Below are positions 1 through 5,875 of a stretch of DNA of 13,770 nt, piece by piece. The notes below the pieces were generated by a model that made no database searches, was not told where the DNA came from, and saw nothing but the letters and a program-made list of their open reading frames with translations. The stretch spans positions 1 through 13,770 of the forward strand of contig UQKD01000036.1 of NCBI GenBank assembly GCA_900541585.1. The letters run 5' to 3'. How positions within the stretch are numbered: position 1 is the first letter of the stretch; each line of letters starts with the position of its first letter. Position numbers and translations under genes: made by a program. This stretch comes from an uncultured Alistipes sp. (GTDB lineage Bacteria > Bacteroidota > Bacteroidia > Bacteroidales > Rikenellaceae).

Positions 1-227
1 CCTCGAAGTTCGCCGAACTGATCGGCGAGGTCGTCTGGGACACCAAGACCAACCTCGAAAAGCGCATGAACGCCGAGTGCGGCGCCTGCGAGGACAAGAT
101 GCGTCTGGCCCGTATGGCGAAGGAGGAGAACCTCGACGCCGTTCACGACACCGTACACGAGATGGCCAAGGACGAGGCCCGTCACGGCAAGGGTTTCGAA
201 GGGCTTTATAAGCGCTACTTCAAGTAG
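1..227 (+). CDS. rbr: Rubrerythrin, C-terminal fragment (5' end outside window)
   Basis: The frame starting at base 3 reads about 74 residues to a TAG at 225-227; the start lies upstream of the window. The fragment is the last part of a ferritin-like four-helix bundle: two charged helices with an [10 protein letters not shown] stretch and a closing [12 protein letters not shown] helix that supplies an ExxH-type di-iron ligand pair. Rubrerythrins are cytosolic di-iron peroxidases that reduce H2O2 and protect anaerobes. The protein ends directly after the helical bundle, with no C-terminal rubredoxin domain. It is therefore either a reverse rubrerythrin with the rubredoxin at the N-terminus or a form without one, and this cannot be decided here. 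Termination is probably at the 466-500 hairpin, about 240 nt downstream. The family call is firm; the subtype is open. Confidence 0.88.
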   Translation, partial: SKFAELIGEVVWDTKTNLEKRMNAECGACEDKMRLARMAKEENLDAVHDTVHEMAKDEARHGKGFEGLYKRYFK

Positions 228-529
228 TTTTCGATTTGTAAGCGGCTATTTCCGCACATCCCTCGAACGGGACGAATGGAATGTACTTCAGTACTATCCA
301 TCCGTCCCGTTCTTCGCGACGTACGAAACTCGTTCGCTTAAAATCAGAAACTTATCGGAGCCGGGCGTCTGTCCCGCTCCGACCGGAAATCTTCCTGCTT
401 GTTCGGGCCGGACTTCGTTATGCCGGAACCTGCTCCTCTGAAACCGCGGGTATCTCCGCCGTACGAAAAATCCGGATGCCGCCATGGCATCCGGATTTTT
501 CACTCCCGACAGGCAAGGGGAGGCGGAAC
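228..529. other. Gene-free, hairpin-rich intergenic region
   Basis: About 300 nt lie between the convergent rubrerythrin and holin-like genes. No reading frame here looks like a protein and no TAnnTTTG promoter was found on either strand. Three inverted repeats stand out. 265-280/297-312 has a 16-bp stem with one A-C mismatch and a 16-nt loop. 356-365/373-381 has GGAGC-rich arms with one bulged C and a 7-nt loop. 466-480/486-500 is a perfect terminator stem. Only the last has T-tracts. The first two could be processing sites, structured 3' UTR, or remnants of a repeat element. Confidence 0.6.
466..500. terminator. Bidirectional rho-independent terminator
   Basis: Perfect 15-bp inverted repeat (466-480 against 486-500) with a 5-nt loop at 481-485. 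Each arm starts with five A and ends with five T, so both strands read as a hairpin with a U-tract. It lies between the convergent rubrerythrin gene (+) and the holin-like gene (-) and can serve both. Confidence 0.85.
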
Positions 530-865
530 TTATTCTTTACGCAGTTCCTCGCGCAGTTTGAGAAACAGAGAGACCTTCCCGGCGAGCCATTCGTAACCAG
601 TTTGCGCGGCACGGGCCACCTCGTAGACCGTTTCGGCCTGCCTGCGGATCTGTTCCACGGCATCGCGGATCGCGAACAGGTAGACGAGGAGTGCGAGGAC
701 GGCGAAAAAACCGCCTGCGATCAGCGCCGAGGCGATGAACGAACCCGTAACGGACGAAAGCCAGATAACCAGTGCCGTGAGCAGCAGCAGGATGGCAATG
801 CCCGCAGTCGTTACGAAGAACAGCAGCGCGGCTATGAAGCGGCCGCCGGAAGGTTTATTCTCCAT
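530..865 (-). CDS. Small membrane protein, phage-holin-family-like
   Basis: A 111-residue protein with two strong hydrophobic helices (about residues 10-36 and 42-66), followed by an amphipathic, charged C-terminus of about 45 residues that looks helical. This layout resembles the holin-X/DUF1469-like proteins that sit beside YtxH proteins in many Bacteroidota. Those are probably structural or stress-related inner-membrane proteins rather than lysis holins; no phage gene is nearby. It follows the YtxH gene by 21 nt on the same strand and is most likely co-transcribed with it, ending at the 466-500 terminator. The family assignment rests on architecture and neighbour, not on a catalytic motif. 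Confidence 0.7.
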   Translation of the reverse strand: MENKPSGGRFIAALLFFVTTAGIAILLLLTALVIWLSSVTGSFIASALIAGGFFAVLALLVYLFAIRDAVEQIRRQAETVYEVARAAQTGYEWLAGKVSLFLKLREELRKE

Positions 866-886
866 TGTTGCGTCGTGCAGGGAGGG

Positions 887-1096
887 TCACTTTTCGTCGC
901 ATTTGCAGCGGGCTTCCTCGATCTCCTTCTCGACTTTCCCGAGTTTGTCTTTCACCTTGTCGATCTCGTCGTCGATCGAATCCTTGATTTTCTGGCGCAG
1001 TTCCGGGCCGGACTGGGGTGTGAAAAGCATCGTGAGGGCCGAACCGATGATCATGCCGCCCACGAGCGATACGATGGCAATTCCTGTGTTTTTCAT
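887..1096 (-). CDS. YtxH domain-containing protein
   Basis: A 69-residue protein with one N-terminal membrane helix (about residues 5-25) followed by the YtxH/COG4980 signature. A glycine-rich helix end (GGMIIGSALTMLFTP) leads into QSGPELRQKI, then a highly charged, probably coiled-coil tail rich in Glu, Asp and Lys, ending in two cysteines (CKCDEK). YtxH proteins are small envelope or stress proteins of poorly known function. It is the first gene of a two-gene unit with the holin-like gene. No clear TAnnTTTG promoter was found for it. The leader holds a small inverted repeat (1101-1106/1115-1120, GCTGAA/TTCAGC). The gene is divergent from the SLOG gene at 1165. Confidence 0.8.
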   Translation of the reverse strand: MKNTGIAIVSLVGGMIIGSALTMLFTPQSGPELRQKIKDSIDDEIDKVKDKLGKVEKEIEEARCKCDEK

Positions 1097-1127
1097 AGTT
1101 GCTGAAAGTTTAAATTCAGCAATGAGG

Positions 1128-1159
1128 CTTGCAAAGTCCGGGCCAAAGCCTTACCTTTG
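1128..1159 (+). promoter_or_regulatory. Bacteroidota promoter of the SLOG gene
   Basis: The -33 element CTTG (1128-1131) and the -7 element TACCTTTG (1152-1159) are separated by 20 nt and match the Bacteroidota pattern TTTG-N19/20-TAnnTTTG. Transcription would begin about 4-7 nt past the last G, at about 1163-1166. That coincides with the ATG at 1165. Confidence 0.65.
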
Positions 1160-1164
1160 GACGC

Positions 1165-1674
1165 ATGACTGCCGATCCCCGGACATCCGTCGCCTTTACC
1201 GGCCACCGCACCTATCGCGGCGGGGCTGCGGACGCTCTGCGCCGGACGCTGGAGGCGTTCTACGACCGGGGTTTCCGGACCTTTTTGAGCGGCATGGCCG
1301 TGGGTTTCGACCTCGCTGCCGCCGAAGCCGTGCTGGAGATGGGGCGTCGGCGTGCAGGCGTGCGGCTCGTCGCCGCAGTCCCGTTCCGGGGGCAGGAGAA
1401 CCGTTTCTCCCCGGCCGACCGCGAACGTTTCCGCCGCGTGCTGGCTGCGGCCGATGCCGTCGAGGAGCTCTCCCCGGTTTACCACCGGGGCTGTTATGCC
1501 GTCCGCAACAACTACCTCGTCGACAATGCCTCGGTGCTGGTCGCCTGGTACGACGGTTCGCCCGGCGGCACGCACTACACCGTCCGCCGCGCCCTCGGCC
1601 GCGGGATGGAGGTCGTCAACCTCCACCCGGCAGCCCCTTCGCTGCCCGCTTTCGCCCCGACGCTCTTCGGATAA
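1165..1674 (+). CDS. SLOG family protein (DUF1273/YpsA-like)
   Basis: 169 residues. The N-terminal FTGHR (11-15), the Rossmann-like glycine/acid motif SGMAVGFD (42-49), the RNNYLVD stretch (114-120) and GSPGGTHYTV (131-140) are the conserved blocks of the DUF1273/YpsA branch of the SLOG superfamily. These cytosolic proteins are thought to bind a nucleotide or nucleotide-derived ligand, but the substrate is unknown. Length fits the family. ATG 1165 is chosen because the family motif begins 11 residues later and because the promoter -7 element (1152-1159) overlaps any upstream start. This leaves almost no 5' UTR. The gene stands alone between divergent and convergent neighbours, so context gives no partner. 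Confidence 0.85.
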   Translation: MTADPRTSVAFTGHRTYRGGAADALRRTLEAFYDRGFRTFLSGMAVGFDLAAAEAVLEMGRRRAGVRLVAAVPFRGQENRFSPADRERFRRVLAAADAVEELSPVYHRGCYAVRNNYLVDNASVLVAWYDGSPGGTHYTVRRALGRGMEVVNLHPAAPSLPAFAPTLFG

Positions 1675-1680
1675 AAAGAA

Positions 1681-1702
1681 GCGGCCCGGAGGCCGCCCTT
1701 CT
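1681..1702 (-). terminator. Rho-independent terminator of the three-TM protein gene
   Basis: Stem GCGGCC/GGCCGC (1681-1686/1691-1696) with a CGGA loop, extended by AGAA/TTCT with a 2-nt bulge. Read on the minus strand, the stem is followed by TTCTTTTTAT, a good U-tract. The plus strand lacks a T-run here, so termination of the SLOG transcript by the same hairpin is doubtful. Confidence 0.7.
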
Positions 1703-1720
1703 CTGTCGTGCGAATCGTTC

Positions 1721-2638
1721 TTATTCCGCCGTTCCTGTCGTCTCTTCCGGCTCCTCCGGCTGCGTCAGCTCGATGCCCCGGAGCAGTTCTTCGACGCGTC
1801 GGAGGGTACCCGTCCTGCCGTATTCCTTCGAGGGGTAGCTGATGCCGACGGTGATGAGCGACTGTCCCTGTTTGAGGTCGTAGGCCGTGAATACGAATCC
1901 CGGATATTCGGTCCGGCGGCCTTCGCTGTACAGCATGTCGATGCCGTTCGAGACGAGGGGGCGCGAGGCCTTGATGATCCCGCCGTCGTAGTAGGCCGAG
2001 TCGCGGCTGGCGCAGTAGCCCGAGAGGTCGGCGATGCTCTTCGCCTCGGGATCGAAGACATCTTGCAGGGCGTCGATGTTGAATTCCCATTCGCCGTCGA
2101 GGACGTACATCGTGTAGCGGGCATAGGTCGAGTCGGTCTCGGGTTCAACGCTCTCTTCGAGGACGGAGTACCCGGCCGGAATCCGGATTCGCAGCCCGAG
2201 GTCCGTGCAGTCATAGGTCTGCTCGGTGTCGAGCAGCGGCAGCTCGCCGTCTTCGTTCACCAGCTGCGTGGAGAGCACCGTGAGGTATCCGATGAGCAGG
2301 GCGGTGCAGACGGCTGCTGCGAGCATGCGCCAAAAGGCTGCGTATTCACCGGCTCCATGTTTGATTTTCAGCCAGACGTATAATCCCGTGATCGCCTGCC
2401 AGGCACCCCATAGGATGGCTCCCGTGGCGATGACGTAACGGCCCCCGGTTTCGGTGAGGTAGTAGGAGATGAAGCTGAAAGCCAGTCCGCCGACGCACCA
2501 CAGCAGTCCGACGAGGATGTTCTTTTTCGCTTCGGCGAGCGATGCCGCCGGCTGTCCGGCGGATTCGGAGACCGTGGATGCCGGCTCCGCAGGTGTTTCG
2601 GGCATCGGCTCGAACACCGGTTTTTCGGTCTTTTTCAT
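1721..2638 (-). CDS. Membrane protein of unknown function, three TM helices
   Basis: 305 residues; no family recognised. Residues 1-38 are a Pro/Glu/Ala-rich, probably disordered cytosolic tail. Three hydrophobic helices follow at about 41-60, 67-90 and 104-125. The remaining 180 residues form a soluble domain that starts with an acidic linker, contains repeated Asp/Tyr-rich strands and a TDLGLRIRIPAGYSVL segment, and ends in a Glu/Pro/Thr tail. The soluble part resembles small PsbP/DUF-type domains that follow a membrane anchor, but this is only an impression. The ATG at 2638 (MKKTEKP) is chosen over an upstream ATG at 2665 because that codon overlaps the promoter -7 element (2663-2670). It appears monocistronic, with its own promoter and terminator. 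Confidence 0.75.
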   Translation of the reverse strand: MKKTEKPVFEPMPETPAEPASTVSESAGQPAASLAEAKKNILVGLLWCVGGLAFSFISYYLTETGGRYVIATGAILWGAWQAITGLYVWLKIKHGAGEYAAFWRMLAAAVCTALLIGYLTVLSTQLVNEDGELPLLDTEQTYDCTDLGLRIRIPAGYSVLEESVEPETDSTYARYTMYVLDGEWEFNIDALQDVFDPEAKSIADLSGYCASRDSAYYDGGIIKASRPLVSNGIDMLYSEGRRTEYPGFVFTAYDLKQGQSLITVGISYPSKEYGRTGTLRRVEELLRGIELTQPEEPEETTGTAE

Positions 2639-2662
2639 GATGAATTGGATTGCTCTGGGATG

Positions 2663-2692
2663 CAAATATACGAAATCCCCCCCCCGAGCAAA
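2663..2692 (-). promoter_or_regulatory. Promoter of the three-TM protein gene
   Basis: On the minus strand, TTTG (2692-2689) and TATATTTG (2670-2663) are separated by 18 nt, close to the Bacteroidota consensus. The predicted start of transcription is near 2657, leaving a leader of about 20 nt before ATG 2638. Confidence 0.75.
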
Positions 2693-2706
2693 TATTTTGC
2701 GAAAAA

Positions 2707-2731
2707 ATCCCCGCCTTATCGGGGCGGGGAT
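2707..2731 (-). terminator. Rho-independent terminator of pfp
   Basis: Perfect 9-bp stem ATCCCCGCC/GGCGGGGAT (2707-2715/2723-2731) with a 7-nt loop. The minus strand continues into TTTTTTC after the stem. It lies 25 nt past the pfp stop codon. Confidence 0.88.
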
Positions 2732-2755
2732 CGGAGTTATGGGATTGCTGCCGGA

Positions 2756-3991
2756 TTATTTCCAGTTGAGAATCTTGTGGAAGTCGTACTCCTCGGGATT
2801 GGCCACGTATGCCTTGGCGGCTTCGTAGTCGGCCGGGGTGATGGCGTTGAGGATGGTCTCCACCACCGACGTGAACTTGTCCGACTTGATGTCCACCAGA
2901 CGGGGCGGAATCTTGCCCGTCGTGGGGTCCTGCAGGTCCTTGAGGTAGAGCGGCGAGACGTTTCCCTCCGAATCCACGTAAACCATGCAGCCCGTCTTGC
3001 CCTCGGCGAAGAGCTTGTGCACGCCGATACCCAGCTCCGAGCAGTACGTCAGGTCGTAGGCGATCGGGGTCTGGCAGCGGATCTCGTAGCCCAGTTCCAC
3101 CGGACGGCTCTTGACCTTGAGACCCAGCTCCTTGAGCTTCATCTCGATCATCTCGTTGAAGATGTGCGCCTTCGACACCTTGCCCAGCTCGGGATGTCCG
3201 TGCTCGTCGTAGGTGAAGTGGATGCCGCTCTTGCGGATCTCCTCGTCCGACAGTGCGTGGAACACGCCTTCGGAAATCACGGCGGCACCGTAGTCCATGC
3301 CCATGATCTTACGCTTGATGATCGACGAAATCACCAGGTTGACGATCTTTTCGACGGTGATCTCCGTCTTGTCGAACATCTCGGGGATGACGATCATCGG
3401 GTAGTGGCATGCCTCGCCGATGCCGAATGCCAGGTGTCCGGCCGAGCGGCCCATGGCAGCCAGCACGAACCAGTTGCCGCTCGTGCGTGCGTCGACGTAG
3501 ACGGCGCGGGCGATGACGGCGCCCTTGTCCTTGGCCGACTCGTAACCGAACGTCGGCGTGCCCTTCGGGAGCGGCAGGTCGTTGTCGATGGTCTTCGGCA
3601 CGTGGATGTTGGCGATGGGGTATTTCTTGGCCTCGAGGAACTTGGCGATACGGTTGGCGGTCGAAGCCGTGTCGTCGCCGCCGACGGTAACGAGCAGTTT
3701 GATGTTGTTGTCGGTGAAGAACTTGAGGTTGAAGTTGTTTTCGAAATCCGAGTCCTTGGGTTTGAAACGGCTCATCTGCAGGAACGAACCTCCCTGGTTG
3801 AAGATGCCGTCGGCCATCGGGTAGTCGATGTCTACGGTGCGGGGCGAGGGATTGAACAGGCCCGTGTAGCCTTCGTGGAGGCCGATGACGCGGTAGCCCT
3901 GGCGCAGGAACGTTTTGGCGACACTGCCCACTACGGTATTCATGCCGGGAGCCGGTCCGCCGCCGGTTAGAATTGCGATTGCTTCTTTCAT
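2756..3991 (-). CDS. pfp: Pyrophosphate-dependent 6-phosphofructokinase
   Basis: 411 residues, cytosolic, converting fructose 6-phosphate and fructose 1,6-bisphosphate in glycolysis/gluconeogenesis. Visible blocks: N-terminal ILTGGGPAPGMN (7-18), the donor loop GGDDT (104-108), the catalytic PKTIDNDLP (132-140) with Asp136 and Asp138, and MGRSAGH (180-186). Two positions separate ATP from PPi enzymes. ATP-dependent PFKs carry Gly at both (GGDG and PGTIDND), while PPi enzymes carry Asp and Lys, as here (Asp107 and Lys133). I therefore call it PPi-dependent and reversible. The start at 3991 is chosen because the upstream ATG at 4042 lies inside the promoter -7 element and adds a basic extension foreign to the family. 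It has its own promoter and terminator. Confidence 0.93.
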   Translation of the reverse strand: MKEAIAILTGGGPAPGMNTVVGSVAKTFLRQGYRVIGLHEGYTGLFNPSPRTVDIDYPMADGIFNQGGSFLQMSRFKPKDSDFENNFNLKFFTDNNIKLLVTVGGDDTASTANRIAKFLEAKKYPIANIHVPKTIDNDLPLPKGTPTFGYESAKDKGAVIARAVYVDARTSGNWFVLAAMGRSAGHLAFGIGEACHYPMIVIPEMFDKTEITVEKIVNLVISSIIKRKIMGMDYGAAVISEGVFHALSDEEIRKSGIHFTYDEHGHPELGKVSKAHIFNEMIEMKLKELGLKVKSRPVELGYEIRCQTPIAYDLTYCSELGIGVHKLFAEGKTGCMVYVDSEGNVSPLYLKDLQDPTTGKIPPRLVDIKSDKFTSVVETILNAITPADYEAAKAYVANPEEYDFHKILNWK

Positions 3992-4039
3992 GATTTGAGT
4001 TTTTATGTTTTGAGAACCTTTTTTTCGGTTTCGGACGCC

Positions 4040-4070
4040 CAAAAGTACTGTTTTTTTTCAAACGGGCAAG
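4040..4070 (-). promoter_or_regulatory. Promoter of pfp
   Basis: On the minus strand, CTTG (4070-4067), a 19-nt spacer and TACTTTTG (4047-4040) fit the Bacteroidota pattern well. The predicted transcript starts near 4035, with a leader of about 43 nt before ATG 3991. The -33 box directly adjoins the U-tract of the csp terminator. Confidence 0.75.
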
Positions 4071-4071
4071 A

Positions 4072-4108
4072 AAAAAGGAGGCCTCCTGCATGAGGGGACC
4101 TCCTTTTT
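4072..4108 (-). terminator. Rho-independent terminator of the cold-shock gene
   Basis: Arms AAAAAGGAGG (4072-4081) and CCTCCTTTTT (4099-4108) pair over 10 bp, with an inner 4-bp extension CCTC/GAGG (4082-4085/4092-4095). On the minus strand the stem ends in a run of T. It lies 27 nt past the csp stop codon and upstream of the pfp promoter, so it insulates the two genes. Confidence 0.88.
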
Positions 4109-4134
4109 GATCTCTGTAATTATAGTTTGCGCGA

Positions 4135-4335
4135 TTACTCAACTACAGTTACGTTAATAGCCTGTTCGCCCTTGGCCCCGGAGCCAACTTCGAACTCGAC
4201 CGCCTGACCTTCGTTGAGCGACTTGAAACCGTCCTTAGCGATGCCCGAGAAGTGTACGAAAATCTCTTTTCCGTTCTCCGCCGTAATGAATCCGTAGCCT
4301 TTCTTGCCATCGAACCATTTTACCTTACCTGTCAT
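4135..4335 (-). CDS. Cold-shock domain protein (CspA family)
   Basis: 66 residues, the usual size for a single cold-shock OB-fold. RNP1 is KGYGFI (12-17) and RNP2 is IFVHFS (25-30); the [12 protein letters not shown] opening is classic. These cytosolic proteins bind single-stranded RNA/DNA and act as RNA chaperones or antiterminators. It is monocistronic, with its own terminator. The predicted leader is only about 30 nt and A/T-rich, so the long structured cold-sensing leader known from E. coli cspA is absent. Cold induction cannot be read from the sequence; many Bacteroidota copies are constitutive. Confidence 0.96.
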   Translation of the reverse strand: MTGKVKWFDGKKGYGFITAENGKEIFVHFSGIAKDGFKSLNEGQAVEFEVGSGAKGEQAINVTVVE

Positions 4336-4368
4336 AAAAATAGAGAATTAAAGTGTTAATGTGTTCGG

Positions 4369-4399
4369 CAAAGTAAAATAAAAATCATTGGCTTTCAAA
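4369..4399 (-). promoter_or_regulatory. Probable promoter of the cold-shock gene
   Basis: On the minus strand, TTTG (4399-4396) is followed after 20 nt by TACTTTG (4375-4369). This -7 box is one base shorter than TAnnTTTG, so the match is imperfect. The predicted start is near 4364. Confidence 0.5.
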
Positions 4400-4416
4400 A
4401 CTTTTTGGCATGTTTT

Positions 4417-4446
4417 TTCGTCTTATGCGGAAAATTCTTATCTTTG
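4417..4446 (+). promoter_or_regulatory. Probable promoter of the lipoprotein/rSAM operon
   Basis: The -7 box TATCTTTG (4439-4446) is a full consensus match. The -33 box is weaker (TTCG at 4417-4420 within a T-run, spacer 18). Predicted transcription starts near 4451, about 24 nt before ATG 4475. It is back to back with the csp promoter in a short divergent region. Confidence 0.6.
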
Positions 4447-4474
4447 CGTAGAGAATGTTAAACCACATGGCGTT

Positions 4475-4771
4475 ATGAACAGAAATCTGAAACTCGCGCT
4501 GGCGGCCCTTCTGGGCTTCTCCGCGGCCTGCACATCGGTGAAAAACGCTCCCAAGGAGGACACCGCGAAGTCGCAGGACGCCGACACGACGGTCGTAAAG
4601 GGATACTCCGAGTTTCCCCGCCGTGTCGTGGTCATGTACGGCGTGCGTACGCCCCGTCAGGACAGCGTCCGCAACGAGCGGCTCAAACGCCTGGAACGCG
4701 AACGCCCCGATTCGCTGCCTCCCGTGGCCGAACGCCCGCAGGAGGAGGACCCTTCGGCCGGCGGGAAATAA
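4475..4771 (+). CDS. Small lipoprotein paired with a radical SAM enzyme (rSAM/lipoprotein system)
   Basis: 98 residues. A basic N-terminus and hydrophobic core lead to a lipobox-like GFSAAC, so the lipidated cysteine is Cys19 and the mature protein is about 80 residues, probably anchored in the outer membrane. The mature chain has an acidic/Thr-rich linker, then FPRRVVVMYGVRTP, then a highly charged Arg/Glu/Pro tail without cysteines. From memory, Bacteroidota lipoproteins encoded beside TIGR04133-type radical SAM enzymes carry a similar MYG motif, so this is likely a member or a shortened form of that lipoprotein group; I could not search to confirm. The start at 4475 gives a proper signal peptide and lies 29 nt after the promoter -7 box; the upstream in-frame extension overlaps that promoter. 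The rSAM gene follows after 3 nt. It may be the enzyme's substrate. Confidence 0.75.
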   Translation: MNRNLKLALAALLGFSAACTSVKNAPKEDTAKSQDADTTVVKGYSEFPRRVVVMYGVRTPRQDSVRNERLKRLERERPDSLPPVAERPQEEDPSAGGK

Positions 4772-4774
4772 GCC

Positions 4775-5848
4775 ATGTCACGCCGCCGGCTGGGGCTTCG
4801 CAAACGATTGGCCCTCAATATTTTTTCCGATCTGTATGCTTCGAAGGTGCGCGAACACCGTCTCGATACGCTTTTCTGGGAGTGCACGCTGCGCTGCAAC
4901 CTTTCGTGCCGTCATTGCGGCAGCGACTGCCGGGTTGATCCCGGCGTGGCGGACATGCCGCTGGGCGATTTTCTGAAGGTGCTCGACGAGGAGGTCACGC
5001 CCCACGTCGATCCCGCCGATGTGCTGATCATCTTCTCGGGCGGCGAAGTGCTCGTCCGCGCGGATCTGGAGGAGGCGGGCGCCGAGGTCACGCGCCGCGG
5101 TTACCCGTGGGGCATGGTGACCAACGGCATGGCCCTGACCCCGGAACGCTTCGGGCGTCTGCTCGACGCGGGCCTGAAATCGGTTTCGGTGAGCCTCGAC
5201 GGTTTCGAGCGTGAGCACAACTATATCCGCGGGAATCCCCGCAGTTACGACCGCGCGCTGGAGGCCGTGCGGATGATCGTGCGCGAACCCTCGCTGTCGT
5301 ACGACGTGGTCACCTGCGTCACGGGGGCGATGGTTCCGCAGCTGGAGGCCTTCCGCGACATGCTCCTTTCGGAGGGGGTGCGCCACTGGCGGCTCTTCTC
5401 GATTTTCCCGATGGGGCGTGCCAAGAACGATCCGACGCTGCGGATGACCGACGCCCAGTTCCGGGAGATGCTGGAATTCATCCGCCGCACGCGGCAGGAG
5501 GGCCGGATCGAGGTCAGCTACGCCTGCGAGGGTTTTCTGGGCGGTTACGAGGCCGAGGTCCGCGACCATTTCTACCAATGTGCCGCGGGTGTCTCCGTGG
5601 CTTCGATCCGGGTCGACGGGGCCATTTCGGGGTGCACGTCGATCCGCGCCAACTACCATCAGGGAAACATCTACCGGGATCAGTTCTGGAACGTGTGGCA
5701 GAACCGCTTCGGGCCGTTCCGCGACCGCGAATGGGCGCGCAGGGGCGAATGTGCCGATTGCCGGATGTTCCGCTACTGTCAGGGCGGCGGCATGCACCTG
5801 CGTGGTGACGACGGCGAATTGCTCTACTGCCACTACCACCGGCTGTGA
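4775..5848 (+). CDS. Radical SAM/SPASM domain protein (TIGR04133-like)
   Basis: 357 residues. The radical SAM 4Fe-4S motif is CNLSCRHC (Cys41, Cys45, Cys48), with further Cys37 and Cys52 beside it. SAM-binding SGGE is at 88-91. The C-terminal SPASM region has Cys269-X12-Gly-X4-Cys287, then Cys326-X2-Cys329-X5-Cys335 and Cys352. The fourth cysteine expected in the CX2CX5CX3C block is absent: the sequence reads CQGGGM. SPASM enzymes typically modify peptides or proteins in the cytosol, using auxiliary Fe-S clusters. Start ATG 4775 lies 3 nt after the lipoprotein stop, so the two are translationally linked. I assign it to the rSAM partner of the rSAM/lipoprotein pair (TIGR04133) from memory and context. 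The reaction is unknown. Confidence 0.88.
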   Translation: MSRRRLGLRKRLALNIFSDLYASKVREHRLDTLFWECTLRCNLSCRHCGSDCRVDPGVADMPLGDFLKVLDEEVTPHVDPADVLIIFSGGEVLVRADLEEAGAEVTRRGYPWGMVTNGMALTPERFGRLLDAGLKSVSVSLDGFEREHNYIRGNPRSYDRALEAVRMIVREPSLSYDVVTCVTGAMVPQLEAFRDMLLSEGVRHWRLFSIFPMGRAKNDPTLRMTDAQFREMLEFIRRTRQEGRIEVSYACEGFLGGYEAEVRDHFYQCAAGVSVASIRVDGAISGCTSIRANYHQGNIYRDQFWNVWQNRFGPFRDREWARRGECADCRMFRYCQGGGMHLRGDDGELLYCHYHRL

Positions 5849-5875
5849 CGTTTGCCGGGAAATCGTAGCTTGATA

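Noticed and set aside
294..503. 69-codon frame on the minus strand in the 228-529 gap
   Set aside because: Runs through two hairpins and the terminator, has no start signal and no recognisable domain.
530..865. Lysis holin of a prophage
   Set aside because: No endolysin, structural or integrase genes nearby; the YtxH neighbour points to a chromosomal membrane-stress gene.
2645..3970. 441-codon open frame opposite pfp
   Set aside because: Shadow frame rich in Val/His/Asp; pfp motifs on the minus strand are unambiguous.
4778..5839. 353-codon open frame on the minus strand opposite the rSAM gene
   Set aside because: Nearly the same extent as the rSAM gene; the rSAM frame has the conserved cysteine motifs, the antisense frame none.
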